Source of the DNA: FEN-1073 sp963780865
Lineage (GTDB): Bacteria; Chloroflexota; Anaerolineae; Anaerolineales; RBG-16-64-43
Assembly: GCA_963780865.1 (NCBI GenBank)
Contig: CAWADT010000027.1
Span: 66,133-130,132 of the forward strand
Direction: 5' to 3'
Length of the DNA: 64,000 nt
The translations under genes and the position numbers were made by a program. The notes beneath the pieces were generated by a model. It saw only the letters and a program-made list of their open reading frames with translations. It did not search any database and was not told where the DNA came from. This document shows positions 1 through 6,976 of this stretch, one piece after another; position 1 is the stretch's first letter; every line of letters begins with the position of its first letter.

Positions 1-172
1 GAAAGAAAACGCCTCGGAAGCCTCGCTGTGGTGCACGCGCGACCAGCTACGGCGGCTCTCGAAATGGGGGGTGGAACTTGCGCGGCGTGGACGGCCCATT
101 TGCGGAAACTGCGGCCGCCCGATCGATCCGGAAGGACACTTTTGCCCGCGGAAAAATGGACACAAACACTAG
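1..172 (+). CDS. DUF3090 family protein, C-terminal end (partial)
   Basis: The window opens inside a coding frame (codons from base 2) that ends with TAG at 170-172. The 56 visible residues end in a Cys-rich knuckle, ICGNCGRP followed by IDPEGHFCPR, which is the typical C-terminus of DUF3090 proteins (about 190 aa in full). The four-Cys pattern suggests metal binding, but the family function is unknown to me. Its stop overlaps the start of the next gene by 17 bases. In Actinobacteria and Chloroflexota DUF3090 and SCO1664 genes are habitual neighbours, which supports the call. The N-terminus lies outside the window. Confidence 0.8.
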   Translation, partial: KENASEASLWCTRDQLRRLSKWGVELARRGRPICGNCGRPIDPEGHFCPRKNGHKH

Positions 173-989
173 ACCGTCGCAGCGCCTGGTGGGGACCGAC
201 GTCGCCCTGGAGATCCTCCGCGAGGGAGAGGCCGAATTGCGCGGGCTCTTCCGCCTGGGCTCCAACGATACGTTTTTATGTGAAATGCGTTCGCCCCGCG
301 GCGCACTGGCGACCGTTTACAAACCGACGCGCGGGGAACGGCCGCTTTGGGATTTTCCGGACGGAACCTTGGGGAAGCGGGAAGCCGCGGCCTTCGAGAC
401 GGCCCGATTCCTGGGATGGGATTTCGTACCCCCCACGGTGTTCCGCAAGGACGGGCCGCTCGGTCCGGGGTCGTTCCAGGAATACCTCGAATTGGATTTT
501 GACCGGAATTATTTTGTCCTGCGGGAAAGCGAGCCGGACGCCCTGCGCCGGGTGGCGGCGCTGGACATCCTCATCAATAACGCCGATCGCAAGGCCCTGC
601 ACGTCGCCTGTGACGCCTTCGGCCGGATCCGGCTGATCGATCACGGGGTATGTTTCCATCAAGAATGGAAACTGCGGACAGTAATTTGGGATTTCGCCGG
701 AGAGGAATTGCCGCAGGAGATCGTGGAAGTGTTGGATCGACTGTTGACGACGATGGCGGGAACCAGTTCCGAAGCAGGGCGGCAGGGCACCCCGTTCTCC
801 TCCGAGGGAAGGAAAAAAGGTGCGGTGGGAGGTTCCTCCCCGGCCGGCGGGCTGCGCGCGGCTCTCGCGCCCCTGCTGAGCGGCGAAGAATTGGCGGCGG
901 TGGAAACCAGGGCTCGCGCGCTCCGGGATGAGCGCCGTTTCCCCCAACCGGGACCCGGGCTTTCCGTTCCCTGGCCGATCTGGGCCTAG
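156..989 (+). CDS. SCO1664 family protein (HipA/PI3K-like kinase fold)
   Basis: Protein of 277 aa from the ATG at 156. An upstream in-frame ATG at 78 would lie deep inside the DUF3090 gene and is less likely. Kinase-like landmarks are visible: a lysine in ATVYKPTRGERPLWDF, the catalytic-loop-like LDILINNADRKALH, and RLIDHGVCF as the DHG metal-binding motif. These place it in the HipA/PI3-PI4-kinase-like superfamily as SCO1664 proteins are. The substrate is not known. The C-terminal 60 residues are low-complexity Gly/Ser/Ala-rich and then Arg-rich. Translation is probably coupled to DUF3090 through the 17-base overlap. Confidence 0.75.
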   Translation: MDTNTRPSQRLVGTDVALEILREGEAELRGLFRLGSNDTFLCEMRSPRGALATVYKPTRGERPLWDFPDGTLGKREAAAFETARFLGWDFVPPTVFRKDGPLGPGSFQEYLELDFDRNYFVLRESEPDALRRVAALDILINNADRKALHVACDAFGRIRLIDHGVCFHQEWKLRTVIWDFAGEELPQEIVEVLDRLLTTMAGTSSEAGRQGTPFSSEGRKKGAVGGSSPAGGLRAALAPLLSGEELAAVETRARALRDERRFPQPGPGLSVPWPIWA

Positions 990-1060
990 TAAAAACCGCA
1001 TTAAATTTTCCATTATGACAAAAATGTGACGAATTACCACTGATGAAAGGATGGATTGCT

Positions 1061-1089
1061 TTCAGACTTCTTCCGTGAAGCGTTATAAT
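1061..1089 (+). promoter_or_regulatory. candidate sigma70-type promoter before the PilZ gene
   Basis: TTCAGA at 1061-1066 and a perfect TATAAT at 1084-1089 are separated by 17 bases. The -10 is consensus and the -35 matches TTGACA at about half its positions. If used, the transcript has a leader of roughly 230 bases before the PilZ start at 1330. Within 990-1329 I see no gene on either strand; the leader contains short hairpins (for example GGATAC..GTATCC near 1217-1236) but no riboswitch class I recognise. Confidence 0.4.
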
Positions 1090-1329
1090 TCCATAAAATC
1101 AAGGCTTGGTTCTGCTTTCGACGGTCGGAGCTGGGAAAACTGCGATTCATCCGGGGTGTTCTTCGGGGATAAAAAAGAGACTTGAAAATGGAAGTGAACC
1201 AGTGGCTCAGGGAGGACGGGATACTTAATGTATCCTCTTCGTTGGTAGGGGAGGATTGGTTCGCCTCGAAAGTATTGAAAATTGGACTTAAATCCTTTTT
1301 GAATTGAACCCCCCAAAAGAAAATATACC

Positions 1330-1839
1330 GTGCTGACCCTGAAACGTGGTTCCGAAATCCGGGTCAACGTACCGTCCGGGTTGGGGGTGTATCTTTTTAC
1401 GTCCCGGGTGGTGGGGGAAGGCACGGAGCCTTATCCGTCGGTGGAACTGGAATTTCCACAGGAAGTCTCGCGTATGGAACGCCGGGCGTTTCCGCGCCTT
1501 CCGATCCGGCTCGAGACATACTATGCGGAAATTCACGCCGGCACCGGAGGGCTCGCCTTTACCCGCTCGTTGGCGCTGGATGTAAGCGGCGGCGGAATCC
1601 GGTTGGAGACTAACCGGCCCTTCCCCCAGGAAACTCTGGTTCGATTGAAGTTTCATATCCCGGTGGGCGATCGGGAGGAGGAAGTTGTGGTCACGGGGCG
1701 CATCGCCCGCATCATCCCCACGGAGGGCGCGGGAAGACCCCAGGCGGGAGTGGAATTCCTCGACATTACTCCGCAACAACAAAAATCGCTTCTTCAGTTT
1801 ATCACTGGGAATTTGGATGAGGGGACTGTTCAGGCTTGA
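1330..1839 (+). CDS. PilZ domain protein, putative c-di-GMP receptor
   Basis: 169 aa, starting at a GTG; the frame is closed by TGA at 1300-1302 and has no ATG. The first 45 residues resemble the beta-rich YcgR-type N-terminal domain. The PilZ domain follows, with the c-di-GMP binding signature RxxxR as R52-AFP-R56 and DxSxxG as D84-V-S-G-G-G89. Both halves are intact, so nucleotide binding is plausible. Such proteins commonly tune motility, pili or envelope processes; a Tad pilus locus lies 42 kb away in this window, but no direct link is shown. The ribosome site is weak. It is followed after 28 bases by the SCP2 gene in the same direction. Confidence 0.85.
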   Translation: MLTLKRGSEIRVNVPSGLGVYLFTSRVVGEGTEPYPSVELEFPQEVSRMERRAFPRLPIRLETYYAEIHAGTGGLAFTRSLALDVSGGGIRLETNRPFPQETLVRLKFHIPVGDREEEVVVTGRIARIIPTEGAGRPQAGVEFLDITPQQQKSLLQFITGNLDEGTVQA

Positions 1840-1867
1840 TCCTCCGAGTGTGAAGAAAGGGAAGGAA

Positions 1868-2194
1868 ATGGTCATCGACGCCGGACAATTGATCCAGGGT
1901 TTGATTAAGCGTTTCCCCCCGGAGAAAGCCGCCGGGATAAAAGCGGATATTCAGTTGCATTTAACCGGGGAGGGCGGAGGGGATTGGGTTATCCGCATCG
2001 CCAATTCTAAAATCTCGGCCGCTCCCGGAACCGCCCCCTCTCCCCAATTGACCATCACCGCGGGACAAGCGGACATCCAGGCCATCACGGAAGGAAAGCT
2101 CGACGGCACCGCGGCTTTTCTCCAGGGCAAGATTAAGCTCAGCGGGGATACGGGCCTGGCCATGCGCATGGTCAGCCTGTTCCAGCACGCCTGA
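1868..2194 (+). CDS. SCP2 sterol-binding domain protein
   Basis: 108 aa from an ATG preceded by GGGAAGGA. The whole protein is one SCP2 fold: the pattern IQLHLTGEGGGDWVIRI, then PQLTITAGQADIQAI and the C-terminal FLQGKIKLSGDTGLAMRM match the family's beta-sheet plus the GKIKxxGD motif. SCP2 domains bind lipids or fatty acyl groups in a hydrophobic tunnel. Stand-alone bacterial copies are cytosolic and of uncertain ligand. It stops 11 bases before era, so the PilZ, SCP2 and era genes may share a transcript. Confidence 0.85.
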   Translation: MVIDAGQLIQGLIKRFPPEKAAGIKADIQLHLTGEGGGDWVIRIANSKISAAPGTAPSPQLTITAGQADIQAITEGKLDGTAAFLQGKIKLSGDTGLAMRMVSLFQHA

Positions 2195-2205
2195 TTCCTT
2201 TTCCG

Positions 2206-3117
2206 ATGAACTCCTCGCCTCCCCACCGGTCGGGGTTCGTCGCCGTCGTGGGACGTCCCAATGCGGGAAAATCCACGCTGCTCAATGCCCTCGTCGGGCA
2301 GAAGGTGGCGGGCGTTTCCCCCTGGCCGCAGACGACCCGGCGCCGGCAGATGGGCGTGCTTACCCTCCCCGGCGCGCAGATACTTTTCCTCGACACACCC
2401 GGATGGCACAAGCCGAAAACCACGCTCGGGGATGCGATGATACGCACTTCGCTGGCGGCGCTTTCGGATGCAGACGCCGTCGTGTTTCTGGCTGATCTGG
2501 CCCGGCCTGTGGACGAAGAAGACCGCGAGCTGGCCCGCAAGGTGGAAACGCAAAAACGCGGCGAGGCGGTCGTGGTGGCGCTCAATAAAACCGACGCCGT
2601 CCCCGCCGCCGTCCGCGAGGAACGCGGGGCGGAGTACCGGTCGCTCCTTCCGAAGTCTGCCAGCTGTTTTATTTCCGCCCGCGATGGCGGGGGGCTGGAA
2701 GAACTGCTGCGGGAAATTACCGCCCGGCTTCCGGAGGGTCCCATGCTCTATCCGGAGGAGGAAGTCACCGATTTTTCGGAGCGGGAAATTGTCGCCGATC
2801 TCATCCGCGAGGCGGCGCTGCAGAATTTGTGGGCGGAAGTTCCCCACGGCGTCGCGGTTCGCATCGATGAGTACAAGGAACGCGGGCAGGAAGGCGCCTA
2901 CATCGAAGCGACGATCTTCGTGGAGAAGGAATCCCACAAAGCCATCGTCATCGGCAAGGGCGGAGCGATGCTGAAATTGATCGGCACCGAGGCGCGCAAG
3001 AAAGCCGAGAGCATGAGCGGGCGGAAGCTTTTCCTGCAGCTGCGAGTTAAGGTGCTGCCCGGATGGCGCAACCAAGAGGACGCCCTCCGCCGTCTGGGAT
3101 ATTTGCCGAAGAAATAA
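2206..3117 (+). CDS. era: GTPase Era
   Basis: 303 aa. Era binds the 3' end of 16S rRNA and assists 30S subunit assembly. G1 is GRPNAGKST (residues 16-24), G3 is DTPG (63-66), G4 is NKTD near residue 126 and G5 is SARDG near 162. The C-terminal KH domain carries KAIVIGKGGAMLKLIGTEAR, the GxxG RNA-binding loop. Length matches the family (about 300 aa). A 218-base gap without a convincing gene separates it from purB. Confidence 0.97.
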   Translation: MNSSPPHRSGFVAVVGRPNAGKSTLLNALVGQKVAGVSPWPQTTRRRQMGVLTLPGAQILFLDTPGWHKPKTTLGDAMIRTSLAALSDADAVVFLADLARPVDEEDRELARKVETQKRGEAVVVALNKTDAVPAAVREERGAEYRSLLPKSASCFISARDGGGLEELLREITARLPEGPMLYPEEEVTDFSEREIVADLIREAALQNLWAEVPHGVAVRIDEYKERGQEGAYIEATIFVEKESHKAIVIGKGGAMLKLIGTEARKKAESMSGRKLFLQLRVKVLPGWRNQEDALRRLGYLPKK

Positions 3118-3335
3118 TTCCATTTTTTACTGTCCGCCATTCCCGAATACAATCTGGCAATCGGATTATCCCCTTCCCCCATCGCCTGATCCGTTCCCCC
3201 GGGCGGCGCGAGACGCAGCCGGGATCGGCCCGCGGATTCAGGTTGCCGCAATCCCAAAAGTGGCGCATAATTCCACCGGGGAAGGATCGGAGCCGTTTGC
3301 GAAACAGACCGGAAAAGGCGGATGAAGGAGTCCGA

Positions 3336-4739
3336 ATGGATAGGAACATGATCATGGAAGAGTATTCGTCCCCTTTCAGTTCGCGCTATGGGTCGGTGGC
3401 GATGCGGCGGATATTTTCGGAACAGAACCGCCGCCAGACCTGGCGCAGGATTTGGATCGCGCTGGCGGAAGCTCAACACAAACTCGGTCTGGTCACGGCC
3501 GAACAGGTGGAAGATCTGCGGGTGCATGCGCCGGACGTTTCCATCGAGCGGGCGCTGGAGATAGAAAAAGAGATCGGCCACGATGTGATGGCCGAAGTGC
3601 GCGCCTTCGCCGAACTTTGCCCGGTGGGCGGGGGAATCATCCATTGGGGGGCGACCTCGGCCGATATCACCGACAACGCCGACGTGCTGCGCATGCGGGA
3701 TGCGCTGGATCTGCTGCTGGACAAACACCGCTCGCTGCTGCAGGCCCTCGCCGCGCGGATCGAGCGGCACGCCGATCTGGTTGTGCTGGGGTACACCCAT
3801 TTGCAACCCGCCGAGCCGACCACGCTCGGGTATCGCCTGGCGCTCTATGGGCAGGATGCGCTGGAACACTGGCTGGAGCTTCACCGCGTGCGGGACGGGC
3901 TGCGAGGCAAAGGCATGAAGGGCGCGGTGGGAACCGCCGCCTCCTACGGGGAAATCCTCAGCGGCAAAAATGTCTCTCCGGATGTGATCGACGCGACGGT
4001 TATGGAATCGCTCGGGCTGAAGGCATTTCCCGTGACGTCGCAGACCTACCCGCGCATCCAGGATTACCGCGTGCTGTCGGCCCTGGCCGGGCTGGCCGCC
4101 AGCCTGCACAAGTTCGCCTTCGATCTGCGGATCATGCAATCGGCGGGATTCGGGGAAGCGCGCGAGCCGATGGGCAAACGCCAGGTGGGCTCGAGCGCGA
4201 TGCCGTTCAAGCGCAACCCGGTCAAGGCCGAGAACGTCTGCTCGCTGGCCCGGTGGATTTCCGTCCTGCCGCAGGTGGCTTGGCAAAACGCCGCCCAGAA
4301 CCTGATGGAGCGCACGCTGGATGATTCCGCCAACCGGCGCAGCATGCTTCCCGAAGCGTTCCTGGCGATGGAGGAAATCCTCGAAAATATGACCCGGATC
4401 GTGGGCAATCTCGACGTGGACGAAGAAGGGTGCCGGGCGAACCTAGATAAATTCGGCGCCTTCTCCGCGAGCGAGCGCGTGCTGATGGCGCTGGTGGCGG
4501 CCGGGGCCGACCGGCAACAGATGCACGAAAAGATCCGCGAGCATAGCCGCAAAGCTTGGGACGCGCTGCGCGAGGGAAAGCCCAACCCGCTTGCGGAATA
4601 CCTGGCCGCGGACGCCGAGATGTTGCGCTATCTGCAACCGGTAAGAATCCGCCAGCTGATGGACGCGCATGCCTATGTGGGCACCGCCCCGGATCGCGCG
4701 CGGGAGATGGCGGCGACGATCCGCGCCGCAATCGATTAG
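3336..4739 (+). CDS. purB: adenylosuccinate lyase
   Basis: 467 aa from the ATG at 3336, preceded by GAAGGAG; the frame is open upstream but that part is not family-like. The enzyme cleaves SAICAR and adenylosuccinate in purine synthesis. The fumarase/aspartase-superfamily signature SSAMPFKRNPVKAE lies near residues 285-298, and TSADITDNAD and GYTHLQPAEPTT are the other active-site blocks. It is more similar to the purB family than to argH or fumarase because of the PFKRNP form of the loop. Monocistronic by spacing; a palindromic repeat lies just downstream. Confidence 0.95.
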   Translation: MDRNMIMEEYSSPFSSRYGSVAMRRIFSEQNRRQTWRRIWIALAEAQHKLGLVTAEQVEDLRVHAPDVSIERALEIEKEIGHDVMAEVRAFAELCPVGGGIIHWGATSADITDNADVLRMRDALDLLLDKHRSLLQALAARIERHADLVVLGYTHLQPAEPTTLGYRLALYGQDALEHWLELHRVRDGLRGKGMKGAVGTAASYGEILSGKNVSPDVIDATVMESLGLKAFPVTSQTYPRIQDYRVLSALAGLAASLHKFAFDLRIMQSAGFGEAREPMGKRQVGSSAMPFKRNPVKAENVCSLARWISVLPQVAWQNAAQNLMERTLDDSANRRSMLPEAFLAMEEILENMTRIVGNLDVDEEGCRANLDKFGAFSASERVLMALVAAGADRQQMHEKIREHSRKAWDALREGKPNPLAEYLAADAEMLRYLQPVRIRQLMDAHAYVGTAPDRAREMAATIRAAID

Positions 4740-4759
4740 CAGTCTTCCCCATGCATTAT

Positions 4760-4940
4760 GTCATTCCGAGAAGCCCTGAAAGGGCGACGAGGAATCGCTT
4801 ACTTAAATTTGGGACAACAGCCGATAACCTTCGAGGGTTGATTTCCTTGCGTTTCCGATTCCTCGGGCCGCTCCGCGACCCTCGGAATGACTTACGAAGG
4901 AGGTCATTCCGAGGCCTTCGCAGAAGGCCGAGGAATTGGT
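4760..4940. repeat. palindromic intergenic repeat, GTCATTCCGAG family
   Basis: GTCATTCCGAG at about 4760 is matched by its inverse CTCGGAATGAC ending at 4891, with internal GAGGAATCG and CGATTCCTCGG arms. A second half-unit (GTCATTCCGAGG then CCGAGGAATTGGTGAC) follows at 4903-4940. This is a REP/MITE-like element filling the gap between the convergent purB and dtd genes. Confidence 0.7.
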
Positions 4941-4943
4941 GAC

Positions 4944-5390
4944 TTATACGACGGGTGACTCCAGCAGAATAGTAAACGGCCCGTCGTTCACCAGATCCAC
5001 CTGCATGTGCGCCCCGAACGATCCGGTTTGCGTCGGTATCCCGAGTGCGATCAGCCGCTCCACAAAATAGCTCACCAACGGCTCGGCGATCCCCGGTGCG
5101 GCGGCTCCGTCGAGTGATGGACGGCGTCCCTTGCGTGCGTCCGCATACAAGGTAAATTGCGAGACGACCACCGCTTCGCCGTGGATATCTTCAATCGATA
5201 AATTTGTTTTCCCCTCCGCGTCTTCGAAAATCCGCAGCTGCGCGCATTTCGCCGCCAGCGCATCCGCTTCGAATTGCTTGTCGTTCGGTCCGACGCCGAG
5301 CAGGATAAGCATCCCGCGTCCGATGGAGGCGACCGATTTCCCTTCGATGGAGACGCTTGCTCGCGTCACTCGCTGGATGACGATGCGCAT
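4944..5390 (-). CDS. dtd: D-aminoacyl-tRNA deacylase
   Basis: 148 aa, the usual DTD length. It hydrolyses D-aminoacyl-tRNAs (and glycyl-tRNA-Ala), recycling tRNA. Landmarks: MRIVIQRVTRASVSIEG at the N-terminus, the SQFTLYADARKGRRPS motif near residues 77-92, and the Gly-cisPro chiral-selectivity motif as NDGPFTI near 135-141. The gene is on the minus strand, 143 bases downstream of trpS in the direction of transcription; both act on tRNA charging. Confidence 0.96.
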   Translation of the reverse strand: MRIVIQRVTRASVSIEGKSVASIGRGMLILLGVGPNDKQFEADALAAKCAQLRIFEDAEGKTNLSIEDIHGEAVVVSQFTLYADARKGRRPSLDGAAAPGIAEPLVSYFVERLIALGIPTQTGSFGAHMQVDLVNDGPFTILLESPVV

Positions 5391-5464
5391 GGGCGGACTT
5401 TCAAGGAAGATTCAACCTTTTGAAAACGAATTTTATATTCGGTCGATTTCATATCATCGAAAGA

Positions 5465-5523
5465 GACCGTAGACATCAGACCATGGACGACAAAACCCAG
5501 CTACGGTCCGTGGTCTATGGTCC
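5465..5523. repeat. inverted repeat between trpS and dtd
   Basis: GACCGTAGACATCAGACCAT and GGACGAC on the left pair imperfectly with GTCCGTGGTCTATGGTC on the right, around a loop of CAAAACCCAGCTACG. The end of the trpS gene lies just beyond it. It may act as a transcription-attenuating hairpin but lacks a clear T tract. Confidence 0.45.
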
Positions 5524-5533
5524 AACGTCTGTT

Positions 5534-6523
5534 TTATGGCAGTCCGATCGCCGCCCGCACTTCGTCCATGGTCTGATTCGCGATGGTACTCGCGCGTTTG
5601 GCTCCGTCGGCGAGCACGTCCCAGACATAATCCGGATTCTTGGCCAGCTCGGCGCGTTTAAGGCGGAAGGCCGCGAGATGGCAATTGATATTTGCCGCCA
5701 GACACTTTTTATCGTCGACGCAGCCTAACTTTGCGCTGCGGCAATCGGCCGCGATGCGTTCGATCTCCGCCTCCGGCGTAAACGAGTGGTGCAGGGTGAA
5801 TACGTTGCACACTTCCGGCCGCCCGGGGATGTTGCGATGCGTGCGCTGCGGATCGGTGACCATCGTCATCACTTTGGCCACGGTCTCCTCGTCGGTCAGC
5901 GCCAGCTCGATATGGTTGTTGAGGCTCTTGCTCATCTTCTGCACCCCGTCGGTGCCGAGCACCTTGGGGTAGTTGGTCGTTTTCATCTGCGGCTCGACCA
6001 GCACCGACTTTCCGGTGCGGAAGTTGAACGAGCGCACCACCTCGCGCGCAAACTCCAGGTGGCTTTCCTGATCGATCCCGACCGGCACCACGCTGGCTTT
6101 ATACAGCGCGATGTCCGCCGCCATCAGGACCGGATACCCCACCAGCCCGTAGTTGATATTGTGCGGCTGCATGCGCGCCTTTTCCTTGAAAGTGGGAAGA
6201 TCCGTGAGCTTCCCGAGCGGCGTAAACATCGAAAGGATCGTATGCAGCTCGGTCACCTGCGGGACGTGGCTCTGGACGAAGACGATCAACTCCTCCGGGC
6301 GAATGCCCGCCGCGAGCCAGTCGAGCGCCATTTCGGACGTGTTTTCCTTCAGCCGGCCGAACTCTTCGAGCGTGGTCAGCGCGTGCAGATCCACGATGCA
6401 GTAAACGCAATCGTAATCTTCCTGGAGCGCAACGTAATTTTTTATTGCGCCGAGATAATTGCCCAGGTGCTGGCGGCCGGTGGGCCGGGCGCCTGAAAAG
6501 ACTCGTCCTTTTTTATTCGTCAA
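5534..6523 (-). CDS. trpS: tryptophan--tRNA ligase
   Basis: 329 aa class I synthetase. The start is a TTG preceded by AGAGGAA at good spacing. The HIGH-type motif is TGRQHLGNY (residues 15-23), and the KMSKS loop is intact near residue 196 (KMSKSLNN). The length and the GTDGVQ / DLPTFKEKA blocks are typical of bacterial TrpRS. It charges tRNA-Trp. The gene is followed by the dtd gene and preceded by a palindromic repeat. Confidence 0.97.
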   Translation of the reverse strand: MTNKKGRVFSGARPTGRQHLGNYLGAIKNYVALQEDYDCVYCIVDLHALTTLEEFGRLKENTSEMALDWLAAGIRPEELIVFVQSHVPQVTELHTILSMFTPLGKLTDLPTFKEKARMQPHNINYGLVGYPVLMAADIALYKASVVPVGIDQESHLEFAREVVRSFNFRTGKSVLVEPQMKTTNYPKVLGTDGVQKMSKSLNNHIELALTDEETVAKVMTMVTDPQRTHRNIPGRPEVCNVFTLHHSFTPEAEIERIAADCRSAKLGCVDDKKCLAANINCHLAAFRLKRAELAKNPDYVWDVLADGAKRASTIANQTMDEVRAAIGLP

Positions 6524-6572
6524 GGAAAATTCCTCTTTTTACGCAATCCCGGATGGCCCAAATACGAATGGA

Positions 6573-6645
6573 TTTATCCACGAGGGGCACTAAGAGCACG
6601 AAGGGGTAAAACGAAAAACTATTCTTCGTGTCCTTCGTGGATAAA
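6573..6645. repeat. inverted repeat, TTTATCCACGA family
   Basis: TTTATCCACGA at 6573 pairs with TCGTGGATAAA ending at 6645; inner arms GAGCACGAAGGG and CTTCGTGTCCT also pair partly. It is a long hairpin between trpS and the SelW-like gene. Confidence 0.55.
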
Positions 6646-6673
6646 AGGCTTTGAAATTCTTTCAAAAAAACAA

Positions 6674-6920
6674 CTAACTTCCGCCGAATTGTTTGCGGAA
6701 AATTCCCGCCACTTCGCCCGGTTCGGCGTGACGGCCGGTGGAGAGTTTGCTGTAGATCAGTTTGCCGTCCACGCTCACTTCGAAGCGGCCGCCTTCGGAG
6801 GGGACGAGACGGATCGAATTCGATCTTGGCTTCGAACTCCTTCAACAGGTCGGCCGTCAGACCGACGGCCCGGTCGGTATAGTGTCAAACCGCGCAGTAG
6901 ACGATTTCGATTTTGACCAT
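6674..6920 (-). pseudogene. SelW/Rdx-family selenoprotein-like gene with TGA at the CxxU position and a +1 frameshift
   Basis: Reading minus from ATG (6920), after GGAGG, gives MVKIEIVYCAV, then TGA at 6887-6885, then HYTDRAVGLTADLLKEFEAK. Rdx (SelW/SelT/SelH) proteins have a CxxC or CxxU redox motif exactly here, so the TGA sits at the Sec position of C9-A-V-U12. The second half is in the +1 frame: IRLVPSEGGRFEVSV then DGKLIYSKLSTGRHAEPGEV and ending FRKQFGGS, TAG at 6676-6674. The join needs one base (G near 6815) to be skipped; total length 247 = 3x82+1. A 5-bp stem GACCG/CGGTC with a GGCCGU loop begins 9 bases after the TGA, where a bacterial SECIS would sit. Either a true selenoprotein with a sequencing error, or a pseudogene with two lesions. 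No sel genes are in the window. Confidence 0.7.
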
Positions 6921-6976
6921 GGTTCCTCCGGAAGACTTGCCGCGAAAGTATATCACGGGGGGCTGCGCCGGATGGC

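Noticed and set aside
1090..1329. c-di-GMP riboswitch upstream of the PilZ gene
   Set aside because: The conserved GEMM core sequences are not present.
3063..3335. N-terminal extension of purB
   Set aside because: The open frame upstream of 3336 covers the end of era and reads as Arg/Pro-rich non-family sequence; GAAGGAG precedes the ATG at 3336.
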